Below, piece by piece: positions 25,050-33,774 of a DNA stretch of 64,000 bases. Position numbers and translations under genes: made by a program. The notes beneath the pieces are model-generated. The model was not told the DNA's origin, did not search any database, and saw nothing but the letters and a program-made list of their open reading frames with translations. This stretch comes from an uncultured bacterium (GTDB lineage: Bacteria; Cyanobacteriota; Vampirovibrionia; Gastranaerophilales; Gastranaerophilaceae), in assembly GCA_902788575.1 (NCBI GenBank), contig CADAKY010000003.1, positions 1 to 64,000 of the forward strand, written 5' to 3'. How positions within the stretch are numbered: the first letter of the stretch is position 1; each line of letters opens with the position of its first letter.

Positions 25050-27179
25050 ATGAACATGGTTAATCCGAATTACAATATGAATAGTATAAGGTTTAATGCG
25101 CAGCAAAATACAGGTCGTCAGGTGCGCATTCCGGAGTATTATGTTGTAGATACGGATGAGAAGAAAGATTTAAGAGAACAACTAAAAAGTAATCCGTTTA
25201 CATCAATCGGATATGAATTTTTCCTTAGAGGTACAGAACATCCGATTCCTACATTATTGACATGGCTCGGTTTAAGTTTTGGTCTTGATGCTTATCAAAA
25301 ATCCTGCGGCGGCGAATACGATAAGAGCCTGCTTAAAAAAGTATCAACAGTTGGTGATAATATTGAAAATTCTGCTTTTATAAAAAGCAGACCTGTACAA
25401 TTTGTATTGGACGGGTTCAGAAATATCCGCAAGGGCGGAAACAAACTTATGGAAAACAGCGCTGTTTTAAGAGCAATTTTCCATACACCTTCTATGCCGG
25501 AATGGGGAATGGTTAAGCAGGAACTTCTTCCACATAGGCTAAAGGTTTGCGAAGACTTTTTCCATATTACGGATTCTTTGCACCTTGCAGATGATGCAGC
25601 TATTCCAATCAAAAATGTTGTTATAAGGTCTGAGGAAAAAGAGGCTTTAAAAGCATTCTTCGGTTCCGCAAAAATTACGGAAACAGAAAAAGTAAACTTT
25701 GTACTTTTAAAACAATTAGGCAAAACTGATGATGAAATCAGAGCAATTCTTAATATGGGAGCAAAAGCAACAGAGGCTACCAAAACTGAAATCAGAAAAT
25801 CACTTAATAATATTTCTAAAGAAGGTATAAAAATACTCAAAGAAGAAATTTCAAACGGAGATTTACTGGGTAAACATGCTTATGAATCTGTTTTAGATGC
25901 AGTTAAATCCGGAGCCGGAAAAGTTAAGGTACGTGCCGGACACTACGGATTCTTTGGGCCTCTCACAATACCGTTTGAAAGAGTAATCGCATGTGATGAA
26001 ATTTATAACAAACTCTGGAGTATGTCAGACGGTGCAAAAACCGGAACCGGCAGATTCTTATCTAAAATTTTGCAGATGTCTCACAGAGGTTTAACTTTCG
26101 GTCAGGGAAAACTCGGTTTGCTACTTCTCATCGCGCCTTCTCTTGTAGAAGTCGGAAGAGATGTTGCCAAAGCAGAACCGGAAGAAAAAGTCGGAACAGC
26201 AGTTAATGGTCTTGTAGAAAGCATTTCCTGGGTATTTACATTCCCTGCTGCTTTACATATTATGCACGCATTTGGCGGTATTCAATACGCAGGGATGACT
26301 CAAAAACAAGTCGGTCAATACAGAAAAATCATAAATGACTTTAATGAAGCAAACAAAGCCGGTCAATTTGCAACAAAAGAGGTTTATAATGAAGCATTAA
26401 AAGAGGCAAAACGACAACTTAAAAATATTGTCGAACCAATAGAAAAGAATCAAAACTTCTTTACAAAAGGTCTGAAAAAGATTGCACGCGCATTCACAAT
26501 GGATTTGGAAACATTTAAAGCTTATGAAGGTCAAAACTTCTTTATGAAAAAAATTCATCAGCTTCCGAACTTCTTTAAAAACTGTTTCGGTGTTCCCGTT
26601 AGATTTGGAGTGTGGACGGTAATTTCTTCGTTTGTTTTGGGCGGATTGCTTACAAAAGCGACATCAATGCTCTTCGGAAAAGCTTATGATTCAATGAAAC
26701 ATGAAGAAAACAAAGAAAACAGAAAAGCCCAAAAGAAATTTTTGAAGGAAGATTTAAATGAACGCTTATACAAGACACAGGCTGCAAAACAAATGCCAAA
26801 AGGAGCCGTAACAAGACCTATGATACTGGACGGAGCTCAAACCGTAACAAGAGGAAATGCGCAAGCATTAAACTCTCAGGCTCAAAAAGAAGAACAGGTT
26901 GATAATTACACTTACATTCCTTCTTCAGAAAATGTAATTCCTTCCCCGATTGGTAAAAATTCAATTGATACATATACTCATATCCCGTCTCAGGAAAATA
27001 CTCTGAAAAAAGATGATGCATCAAATCCGAACAACAGAAAATATGTTCCGTCTCAAAGGGCGGCAAATATACAAAAGACTTGGGATAATTCAGGTCTTGC
27101 ATCAGCTCTTCAAAGAGCGGATAAAGCGGAAGCAAGGGCAATGAAAGTTCTTAGCGGCAACTTTGACGGAATGGTTTAG
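25050..27179 (+). CDS. Large hypothetical protein with membrane segments and YxxIPS repeats
   Basis: 709 residues. It opens with NMNSIRFNAQQNTGR, the Phe-small motif seen in other unknown proteins here. Hydrophobic stretches occur near residues 70-85 (PTLLTWLGLSFGLD), 350-410 and 525-550 (FGVWTVISSFVLGGLLTKAT). A C-terminal low-complexity tail carries three repeats (YTYIPSSEN near residue 619, YTHIPSQEN, KYVPSQR). No known domain. It heads a same-strand series of four unknown genes (to 30060), 90 bases before the protease-like gene. Confidence 0.65.
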   Translation: MNMVNPNYNMNSIRFNAQQNTGRQVRIPEYYVVDTDEKKDLREQLKSNPFTSIGYEFFLRGTEHPIPTLLTWLGLSFGLDAYQKSCGGEYDKSLLKKVSTVGDNIENSAFIKSRPVQFVLDGFRNIRKGGNKLMENSAVLRAIFHTPSMPEWGMVKQELLPHRLKVCEDFFHITDSLHLADDAAIPIKNVVIRSEEKEALKAFFGSAKITETEKVNFVLLKQLGKTDDEIRAILNMGAKATEATKTEIRKSLNNISKEGIKILKEEISNGDLLGKHAYESVLDAVKSGAGKVKVRAGHYGFFGPLTIPFERVIACDEIYNKLWSMSDGAKTGTGRFLSKILQMSHRGLTFGQGKLGLLLLIAPSLVEVGRDVAKAEPEEKVGTAVNGLVESISWVFTFPAALHIMHAFGGIQYAGMTQKQVGQYRKIINDFNEANKAGQFATKEVYNEALKEAKRQLKNIVEPIEKNQNFFTKGLKKIARAFTMDLETFKAYEGQNFFMKKIHQLPNFFKNCFGVPVRFGVWTVISSFVLGGLLTKATSMLFGKAYDSMKHEENKENRKAQKKFLKEDLNERLYKTQAAKQMPKGAVTRPMILDGAQTVTRGNAQALNSQAQKEEQVDNYTYIPSSENVIPSPIGKNSIDTYTHIPSQENTLKKDDASNPNNRKYVPSQRAANIQKTWDNSGLASALQRADKAEARAMKVLSGNFDGMV

Positions 27180-27268
27180 AAAGGAGACCGAACAAAAAAC
27201 AGACTTAATATTTTGTAATAAAACACTATATTTTAGACAATTTTTTGTTCAATAATGTTTTTATATAT

Positions 27269-28645
27269 ATGATGGCTAGTGTAAATTTTTATAATGTGAA
27301 TAATATCGAAACAGCTAACGTAAAAAGCGTCAGCAATAAAAATGCGGTTTCAAATCCTGCTGTTACAGAGAAAACGGAAACTCCCGCATTTCGTGCTCAG
27401 GCTTATACATCTGCAGTAACAGTCAGAACAAGCCTTTCAAACAAAGATGAAAAGAAAAAATACAATAAACTTGTAGAAGAATTGGACCCGCCGTATCGCA
27501 AAAAGCTTGAGTTTGCCTTAAAAAGCGGTATTCTGTTAAAAGACAATTCCAATGATAAAAGCACCGTTCTTGATAATTTGTACAAAATTGCAACAGAAGA
27601 CCGTGATCCGGGGCTTGATAAAATCAATATACTTCAGGAATGTCTCGATATTATTGCAAATCCTTATGTAATAACTCAAACTTGTGAAGATATTCCTTCC
27701 GAATATCAAAAACAAGTTATCGGACTTATTACCGGACTAAGCACAGATCCTAAAGTGATAAAACAGGCAAAATGGGATTTGAATAATATGCATACCGGCA
27801 CTTGTCCTGCGGCAAGTATCGAGTTTGATCTTGCAACAAAACATCAGGCAGAATTTTTCCGTATGATAGAAGGACTGACTTCACCAAAGAATGAAGTGAC
27901 AAAAAAAATAAAAATGAACAGCCTTTCAGATAAATCATCTGATGCAATTTGGCTTTTAAATACGTTCAAAACTCCTCACAAAATGAACGGTTTTAACGAA
28001 GCAGAAGTTTTGCTTAAACCGGATGAAAATGCAATTATCAGAGCCAGAATCCAAAATCATCACAAAGACAAAGGTGAACGTTCAATGATTGATGTTCTTA
28101 TGCAATCAACATTGATGCAGCTGGGTTCACAGCAGACATATAATTCGCTCACCGATAAGCGCGCCCCGAATGCTTGGACACAGGAAGACGGCGGACTGAT
28201 TGATTTTGAAAAAACTTATGTCGAATCTGTTGTTGAAGATAAAAACACAACCTCCGTAACATATCAGGAGGTTGGAGAAGACGGAAAATTAAAAGGATAT
28301 ACAAAAGATTTCAAAACCATTAAAAAAGAACTTTTGGATACTTTAAATATGGGTCATAATATCATTATCGGATACACATGGCCGGATCCTGATAATGACG
28401 GAAAACTTGCCGGTCACGAAATTACAATCGTCGGTTATAAACAAAAATCTAACGGAGAAGGCGTTTTTATCTGCCAAGATTCTGATGATGACAAAGCTTC
28501 AGCAATTGAAATGGAAGAAAGTTTCCTGCTGCCAAAGATTCACCACGCAGGTCTTCCGGAAGAAATTGCATCAAAAGATTTTGAATATAAAAACAGCTGG
28601 GAATACGGAGTTGAAGATTTTAAGAAAATGAAAAAAGCCGAATAA
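27269..28645 (+). CDS. Putative papain-fold cysteine protease-like protein
   Basis: 458 residues from the tandem ATG at 27269/27272 (an upstream TTG at 27245 is less likely). An Asn/Thr/Val-rich leader ends in TPAFRAQAYTS, the shared motif. The core suggests a papain-like or C39-like protease: C179 in HTGTCPAAS at a helix start, H383 in AGHEITIVGY and D404 in VFICQDSDDD, in the Cys-His-Asp order of that fold. No signal peptide. This is a motif-level inference; substrate and activity are unknown. Confidence 0.55.
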   Translation: MMASVNFYNVNNIETANVKSVSNKNAVSNPAVTEKTETPAFRAQAYTSAVTVRTSLSNKDEKKKYNKLVEELDPPYRKKLEFALKSGILLKDNSNDKSTVLDNLYKIATEDRDPGLDKINILQECLDIIANPYVITQTCEDIPSEYQKQVIGLITGLSTDPKVIKQAKWDLNNMHTGTCPAASIEFDLATKHQAEFFRMIEGLTSPKNEVTKKIKMNSLSDKSSDAIWLLNTFKTPHKMNGFNEAEVLLKPDENAIIRARIQNHHKDKGERSMIDVLMQSTLMQLGSQQTYNSLTDKRAPNAWTQEDGGLIDFEKTYVESVVEDKNTTSVTYQEVGEDGKLKGYTKDFKTIKKELLDTLNMGHNIIIGYTWPDPDNDGKLAGHEITIVGYKQKSNGEGVFICQDSDDDKASAIEMEESFLLPKIHHAGLPEEIASKDFEYKNSWEYGVEDFKKMKKAE

Positions 28646-28694
28646 TTCTATTCTGAAATTTTAAACAATTACCGCTTAAAAACATAATAAATAC

Positions 28695-28723
28695 TTGTAA
28701 AAAAAGCTTGTTTGTTATACAAT
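28695..28723 (+). promoter_or_regulatory. Promoter for the 28790-30060 gene pair
   Basis: TTGTAA at 28695-28700, exactly 17 bases, then TACAAT at 28718-28723, about 66 bases ahead of the GTG start at 28790. Confidence 0.55.
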
Positions 28724-28789
28724 GTATATGTTAGGTGTATCTCAAATTATATCCAAATCAACACTGGCGAAATATAGAAAGGTGATTTT

Positions 28790-29356
28790 GTGAGAACAGA
28801 TTTGTCTGTACAAAATAACACGGTTTTTAACGGCTCTTTTTATGATAATTTTTTCAAAAAATTACCGGCAAAAGAGATTAAAAATTCTGATACCTATAAC
28901 AAACTCGGGCATGCACTTGCAAGTCCTCACTGGAACAGACTTGCACTCGGTGCTACCGCTATTACTACACAGCCTGCCATAGACTATTTTAACCCTGCAG
29001 TAGACAGAGATACAGCAAACACATCAGCCCTGAGAACACTTGCCAAAATTATTGTTTGTACAACTGTCGGTTTTATTGTAAGAGGAAGTTGTTATAAACT
29101 AGCTTGCAAGTATATACAGGCGAATACAGATAAAGGAATCACCGCACTGACACCTAAAGCTATACTCAAAGAAACAAATCTCAAAAAACAAGCGGAAATG
29201 CTTAAATTACACCAAAATACAGTTTCTACCCTGTCGGCGCTTGCAGTGATGATGGTTACAAATTTTCTTCTTGATGCACCTTTTGCTACTATGCTTGCCA
29301 ATAAATTTATAGACAAGTATTATGCATCTCAAAAAGAGAAAAGAGGTGCAGCATGA
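28790..29356 (+). CDS. Hypothetical membrane protein (first of an overlapping pair)
   Basis: 188 residues from a GTG preceded by AAAGGTGATTTT. The opening LSVQNNTVFNGSFYDN carries the Phe-Asn-Gly form of the shared motif. Two hydrophobic segments are seen (LAKIIVCTTVGFIVRGSCY and STLSALAVMMVTNFLLDAPF). The stop overlaps the next start by 4 bases. Family not recognised; parts resemble the C-terminal hydrophobic region of the next protein. Confidence 0.6.
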   Translation: MRTDLSVQNNTVFNGSFYDNFFKKLPAKEIKNSDTYNKLGHALASPHWNRLALGATAITTQPAIDYFNPAVDRDTANTSALRTLAKIIVCTTVGFIVRGSCYKLACKYIQANTDKGITALTPKAILKETNLKKQAEMLKLHQNTVSTLSALAVMMVTNFLLDAPFATMLANKFIDKYYASQKEKRGAA

Positions 29357-30060
29357 AAAATGCATTAAGAAAATTTGCAAATAGCTGTGCCGAAAAAATT
29401 TATAATACATTTGAATCCAGTTCCGGCAATATGATTTTAATTACAACAGCAACCGGTATTCTGTTATCAACTCTTGCCCAATCGGCAGCTATTACGGTTA
29501 ATAAAAAATACAGCGTTTCGCAAAAAGCGTTTATGATACCTCAGGAGCTTACAGAAGGTGTAATATCTGTCGCAACTTTACTGCTTACCAGTCTTTTACT
29601 AAAAAACTGTGCCGGAAAATGTGTGGAATCCGGAAAAATTATTACAAAAGACTTAAAAGCATATCTTCAGCAAAATAATCTTGCGGAAAAAATCGGGACT
29701 AAAGATTATAGCGTTACAAAACAAATAAATTCATTAATTGAGAATACCAAAAATACTGATTTATTTGAAAGAAGCACTAAAGAAGTTCAGCAATCTCTGC
29801 TTTCTCCACACGAAAATGCACTTTTAAATCACGAAAAAACAAAAGATGCTACATCTGCAATTGTTACAACTGCGGGAAGTATCATTTCTACAGCCTTATT
29901 CGTTCCGCTTATAAGGAATTGTGTTGCGGCAAAATTTCAACCTGCAAATATTGAAATTATAAATGATGTGAGGAAGAGAAAAGCAATGTACGAAAATAAA
30001 CAAATTGCTCCGAAAAATAACCCCGTATACAATAATTACACCGACCGAATGCGTATATAA
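29353..30060 (+). CDS. Hypothetical membrane protein (second of the pair)
   Basis: 235 residues, translationally coupled to the previous gene. Hydrophobic segments lie near residues 25-45 (MILITTATGILLSTLAQSAA), 70-90 (GVISVATLLLTSLLL) and 175-195 (TTAGSIISTALFVPL). No signal peptide, no known domain. Together with the previous protein it may form a small membrane complex; this is speculation from gene overlap. Confidence 0.6.
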   Translation: MKNALRKFANSCAEKIYNTFESSSGNMILITTATGILLSTLAQSAAITVNKKYSVSQKAFMIPQELTEGVISVATLLLTSLLLKNCAGKCVESGKIITKDLKAYLQQNNLAEKIGTKDYSVTKQINSLIENTKNTDLFERSTKEVQQSLLSPHENALLNHEKTKDATSAIVTTAGSIISTALFVPLIRNCVAAKFQPANIEIINDVRKRKAMYENKQIAPKNNPVYNNYTDRMRI

Positions 30061-30088
30061 TCACACAACCAAGTATTAAATTAATACC

Positions 30089-30910
30089 TTATGAGAGTTC
30101 GCCTTTTACATATTTTGAAATACAGGTGGGATAATTTTTCAGTTTATTGAGCGGATTTGTTTTTAATTCAAGTGTTTTCTCATCCACGCATTCTGCCGTA
30201 AGTTTGGTTAAAGTTTCCGCAAACAACTCCATCTTTGATTTTGCCGCATATCTTCCCAAGAATCTGAAAATAATAGGCATGTCTTCGATAGGAGGAATTT
30301 TATTCATGGAATTTGCATATTTCAATCCTGAAGGGAAAAGTGCTTTGGAATTTTTATACGCTTCCCGTGTTATTTCACAATCTCCCTCATAACCGAATTT
30401 TTGATAAATAAGGTTTAAGTGTATGCTGTGAAAAAGTTCATGCAATACTTTTGACAAAAAATGATTAGAAGCTGAATAACCGCTTTTGTAACTATCTTCG
30501 GCGATAGTATCATAAAAATCAATGTTATCAGGGTTGTTTCTTAAAAATACAGATGTTGAAAGAAACGGAGGTTCATTTTTAATAATTTTGTTGGTTTCGC
30601 CAATACAAAATCCTGTACAGGTCTCCTCTACAGGCTCAGTAAGTTCGTGTAAATCAAATACTCTTACGTTCGGAGGTAAAAATTTGAATGGTAAATGAAA
30701 TTTTTCAGACGCTTCTTCCAATATATTTGCCGAAGCAACAAGCATTGAAGATAAAGCTTTATTATTTTTCAGGTTGCATTCTGTATTTATATTTTTAAAC
30801 TGTTTTTCTACGGCAGAAACATCAATCTTTGGAATATTTTCCCGTATACCGGATGTCAAACCCGCTTTAAATCTTATATTATATTCCTGTCCGATTTTTC
30901 CTGTTTTCAT
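30089..30910 (-). CDS. Hypothetical protein with HExxH metalloprotease motif
   Basis: 273 residues. The N-terminus MKTGKIGQEYNIRFKAGLTS carries the shared Phe-Lys-Ala-Gly motif. H157-E158-L-F-H161 within SKVLHELFHSIHLNL is a gluzincin-type HExxH zinc site in a predicted helix; acidic residues downstream (EGDCEITREAY) could supply a third ligand. No signal peptide. Overall it looks like a small zinc metalloprotease, but no family is recognised. It lies convergent to the membrane pair. Confidence 0.55.
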   Translation of the reverse strand: MKTGKIGQEYNIRFKAGLTSGIRENIPKIDVSAVEKQFKNINTECNLKNNKALSSMLVASANILEEASEKFHLPFKFLPPNVRVFDLHELTEPVEETCTGFCIGETNKIIKNEPPFLSTSVFLRNNPDNIDFYDTIAEDSYKSGYSASNHFLSKVLHELFHSIHLNLIYQKFGYEGDCEITREAYKNSKALFPSGLKYANSMNKIPPIEDMPIIFRFLGRYAAKSKMELFAETLTKLTAECVDEKTLELKTNPLNKLKNYPTCISKYVKGELS

Positions 30911-31207
30911 AATTATATAAAAAACCGTAAAAAAATTTTTTGCTAACCAAGAATACGGAAAAATTTGTAATTCTTACGCAGGTTAAATAATAAAAATTTT
31001 ATTCTAGATATTTTGAACTAATACTTTAGAGCTATTCTTTGTTACAAAATTTAACAAGCTTTTTCTTAATATAATTGGTTTTTCAGAAAATGATATTTTT
31101 TATGTATAGAAAATTGATAAAAATATTGATTATATGTTATGTTATTGGTATATTAGAATATGGACTTTTTAGTTCTTTAGAGTAGTACAAAATAGAAGGT
31201 TAAAATT

Positions 31208-32902
31208 ATGACATTACCAAATGTAGCTTATTTTTCTATGGAAATAGCAATGGACCAGTCTTTGAGCACTTATTCAGGAGGCTTGGGATTTTTGGCAGGT
31301 TCACATATGTTGTCTGCAGGCTACCTGCAAATGCCAATGGTTGGTGTAACAATACTTTGGTCATACGGTTATTATGATCAGCGAATTGACCATTCAGGAA
31401 ACGTAGAAGTTGCGTACATCAGAAAATATTATGATTATCTTGAAGATACCGGAATCACTGTTGAAGTGGATACTTTCGGTGAAAAAGTTAAAGTCAAAGC
31501 ATTTAAGGTTAATCCGGAACTGTTCGGTACTTGTCCTGTTTATTTGCTTACAACTGATATTGACGGTAACAGTGACTGGGCAAAGAGCATTTCCCATAAG
31601 CTTTATGACGGCAATGAAAGAATAAGAATTGCGCAAGAAACAATCTTAGGTATTGCAGGTATAAGAGTTCTTCAGGCTGCAGGGTTCAAATTTGACGTAG
31701 TTCACATGAACGAAGGTCATGCTCTTCCGGCTGCATTTGAATTGTTGAGACAATACAACGGAAACCTTGATGAAGTAAGAAGAAAAACCGTATTTACAAC
31801 TCACACACCGGTTGCAGCAGGTAACGAAGTTCACTGGGTTGATACACTTCTTGAAGGCGGATTCTTTGCAGGTGCTTCCCGTGACAAAGCTATTCAGCTT
31901 GGCGGAGAAAATTTCTCATTGACAGTAGCGGCATTAAGAATGTCAAGAATCGCAAACGCAGTATCTCAGCTTCATGGTCTTGTTGCAAACAAGATGTGGG
32001 AATGGGTTGAAGACAGATGCCCGATTCGAGCAATTACAAACGCTGTAAATCTTCACTATTGGCAAGATAAGAGAGTTGCAGCAGCTCAAAATGATCCTGA
32101 AAAACTTCTTGAAGTTAAGCGTGAAATGAAAGCAGAACTCTTTAAATATGTTGCAAATGTTGCAGGTAAGAGATTCAATCCGGATGTTCTTACAATAACA
32201 TGGGCAAGAAGATTTGCTGATTACAAACGTGCCTGGTTAATCCTGATGGATAAAGACAGAATCGGTAAACTATTAGACGAAGACAAAGTACAAATTATTT
32301 TTGCCGGCAAATTCCATCCGGATGATGTTATGGGTAAAGAAATGTTTAACAAATTGTTAAACCGTTCTCATTCATTAAAAAATGTTGTTGTTCTTCCGGG
32401 ATATGAACTTCAATTGTCAGGTATGTTAAAAAGAGGTTCCGATATCTGGTTAAATACACCGCTCAGACCGTTTGAAGCATCCGGAACTTCCGGTATGTCC
32501 GCTAACATGAACGGCGCTCTTCACCTTTCTATCTATGACGGATGGACTGTTGAAGGTACATTCAACGGAATAAACGGTTATACAGTTGAATATCCGGGAC
32601 TCGATGATGATATGCCTTGGGAAGAAAGACATTGGCAAGACCACAAGTGTATAATGGATATTATTGAAAAACAAATTATTCCTACATACTATAACAACAA
32701 GCCTGAATGGGCAAGATTGATGAGACAGGCTATCAGAACAAGTGAAGCATACTTCAATTCTGACAGAATGGTTATTGAATACTATAACAGATTGTATCAT
32801 CCGATTGCTCACGATGACTGCTCAGGCGGAGAAAAGAAAAAAGAACTTAATATTTCTGAAACTCCGACATTTGATGCTTGGACATATTCAAATATTAAGT
32901 AA
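31208..32902 (+). CDS. glgP: Alpha-glucan phosphorylase-like GT35 protein lacking the PLP lysine
   Basis: 564 residues, the short 'TIGR02094' form of GT35. Typical parts: NVAYFSMEIAMDQSLSTYSG, GLGFLAGSH, VHMNEGHALPAAFELL, TTHTPVAAGNEV, WARRFADYKRAWLIL, WLNTPLRPFEASGTSGMS. The signature that normally reads EASGTSGMK here reads EASGTSGMSANMNG: residue 431 is serine (codon TCC at 32498-32500) where the pyridoxal-phosphate lysine is expected. The enzyme may therefore not be a standard phosphorylase. RBS GAAGG precedes the ATG; a terminator follows. Confidence 0.82.
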   Translation: MTLPNVAYFSMEIAMDQSLSTYSGGLGFLAGSHMLSAGYLQMPMVGVTILWSYGYYDQRIDHSGNVEVAYIRKYYDYLEDTGITVEVDTFGEKVKVKAFKVNPELFGTCPVYLLTTDIDGNSDWAKSISHKLYDGNERIRIAQETILGIAGIRVLQAAGFKFDVVHMNEGHALPAAFELLRQYNGNLDEVRRKTVFTTHTPVAAGNEVHWVDTLLEGGFFAGASRDKAIQLGGENFSLTVAALRMSRIANAVSQLHGLVANKMWEWVEDRCPIRAITNAVNLHYWQDKRVAAAQNDPEKLLEVKREMKAELFKYVANVAGKRFNPDVLTITWARRFADYKRAWLILMDKDRIGKLLDEDKVQIIFAGKFHPDDVMGKEMFNKLLNRSHSLKNVVVLPGYELQLSGMLKRGSDIWLNTPLRPFEASGTSGMSANMNGALHLSIYDGWTVEGTFNGINGYTVEYPGLDDDMPWEERHWQDHKCIMDIIEKQIIPTYYNNKPEWARLMRQAIRTSEAYFNSDRMVIEYYNRLYHPIAHDDCSGGEKKKELNISETPTFDAWTYSNIK

Positions 32903-32917
32903 ACTATTGAAAATAAA

Positions 32918-32950
32918 AAGGGCGGCGATTTTCAATCGCCGCCCCTTTTT
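32918..32950 (+). terminator. Strong Rho-independent terminator after the GT35 gene
   Basis: AAGGGCGGCGATT, loop TTC, AATCGCCGCCCCTT then TTT: a 12-13 bp GC-rich stem followed by T residues, about 15 bases behind the stop codon. With A-rich DNA on the left arm it could also act for the opposing gene at 32965. Confidence 0.93.
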
Positions 32951-32964
32951 ATTTAATAAAACTT

Positions 32965-33720
32965 TTATAAACACAATTTTAATGTTATAAGATAGTATTT
33001 ATTTTCAACTGATTTTACATCCGTAACCTTCCAGCTGTATCCTTTGTTTATAATTATTTCTTTTGTATTATTTTCTTTCAAACCATCCACAAGTACTGCC
33101 TGAATGTTTTTTGGTGCTTTAACAAGAAAAATAAACTTTGTCTTTTTTGCATAATTTATATCATAAGCCGTAGACATGAATCCTTTTTCAATAAAGGTTT
33201 TATTGTACAGCTTATTTTTTAATGTTAGTGCTGTTTCTTCTGTTACGGGTCTTGATGCGTATTCTTTAACATTTGTATCCGGAAATATAAAACAAAAACC
33301 TTTCTCATCAATTCCGCGGTATAAAAGTGTATTTTGGGGAAGTTTCACTTTTGATATCGTTGAAGTAAGACTGTTTGAATAATACTCCATTCGTGATTTA
33401 AGAGGCTTCGTTATATCTTTTGGTTTAAGATACAAGTTCAAATTTCCTCTCAAATAACAATTCATTAAAAGGTACGTGTTTTCGCCTTTTACAGCTCCGT
33501 ATACATATTTGGCAATAATGCTTTTATCGGTTTCCGTAAGATTCTTTGTTTGTTTTTTTGTTTTATTCAGGGCAAAAATATTTACATTAAGATTTTTGTA
33601 TGAACGTAATAATGAAGTTTGCGAAATCCCTGCCGTTAATGGACTTTTCGCAGCATTACTAACAGAGGCAGGAACAAAAAGCAACGCAAAAATTGCACCA
33701 AGCATAAAAATCTTTTTCAT
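32965..33720 (-). CDS. Predicted secreted ADP-ribosyltransferase-fold protein
   Basis: 251 residues. MKKIFMLGAIFALLFVPASV followed by SNA is a Sec signal peptide. The rest matches the layout of the ADP-ribosyltransferase exoenzyme fold: helical N-lobe (DKSIIAKYVYGAVKGENTYL), arginine R135 in LLYRGIDE, the ST(S) motif at S183 in KGFMSTAYD, and E221 in NNTKEIIINKGYSWKV, where the second glutamate of the ExE/QxE motif belongs. The first position of that motif is T219. Such enzymes modify proteins with NAD; the Thr variant leaves activity open. Confidence 0.65.
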   Translation of the reverse strand: MKKIFMLGAIFALLFVPASVSNAAKSPLTAGISQTSLLRSYKNLNVNIFALNKTKKQTKNLTETDKSIIAKYVYGAVKGENTYLLMNCYLRGNLNLYLKPKDITKPLKSRMEYYSNSLTSTISKVKLPQNTLLYRGIDEKGFCFIFPDTNVKEYASRPVTEETALTLKNKLYNKTFIEKGFMSTAYDINYAKKTKFIFLVKAPKNIQAVLVDGLKENNTKEIIINKGYSWKVTDVKSVENKYYLITLKLCL

Positions 33721-33774
33721 TTTTCTCTCCCAATTACAATTTTATACTACCAGAACCAAAATATTATTTAAATA

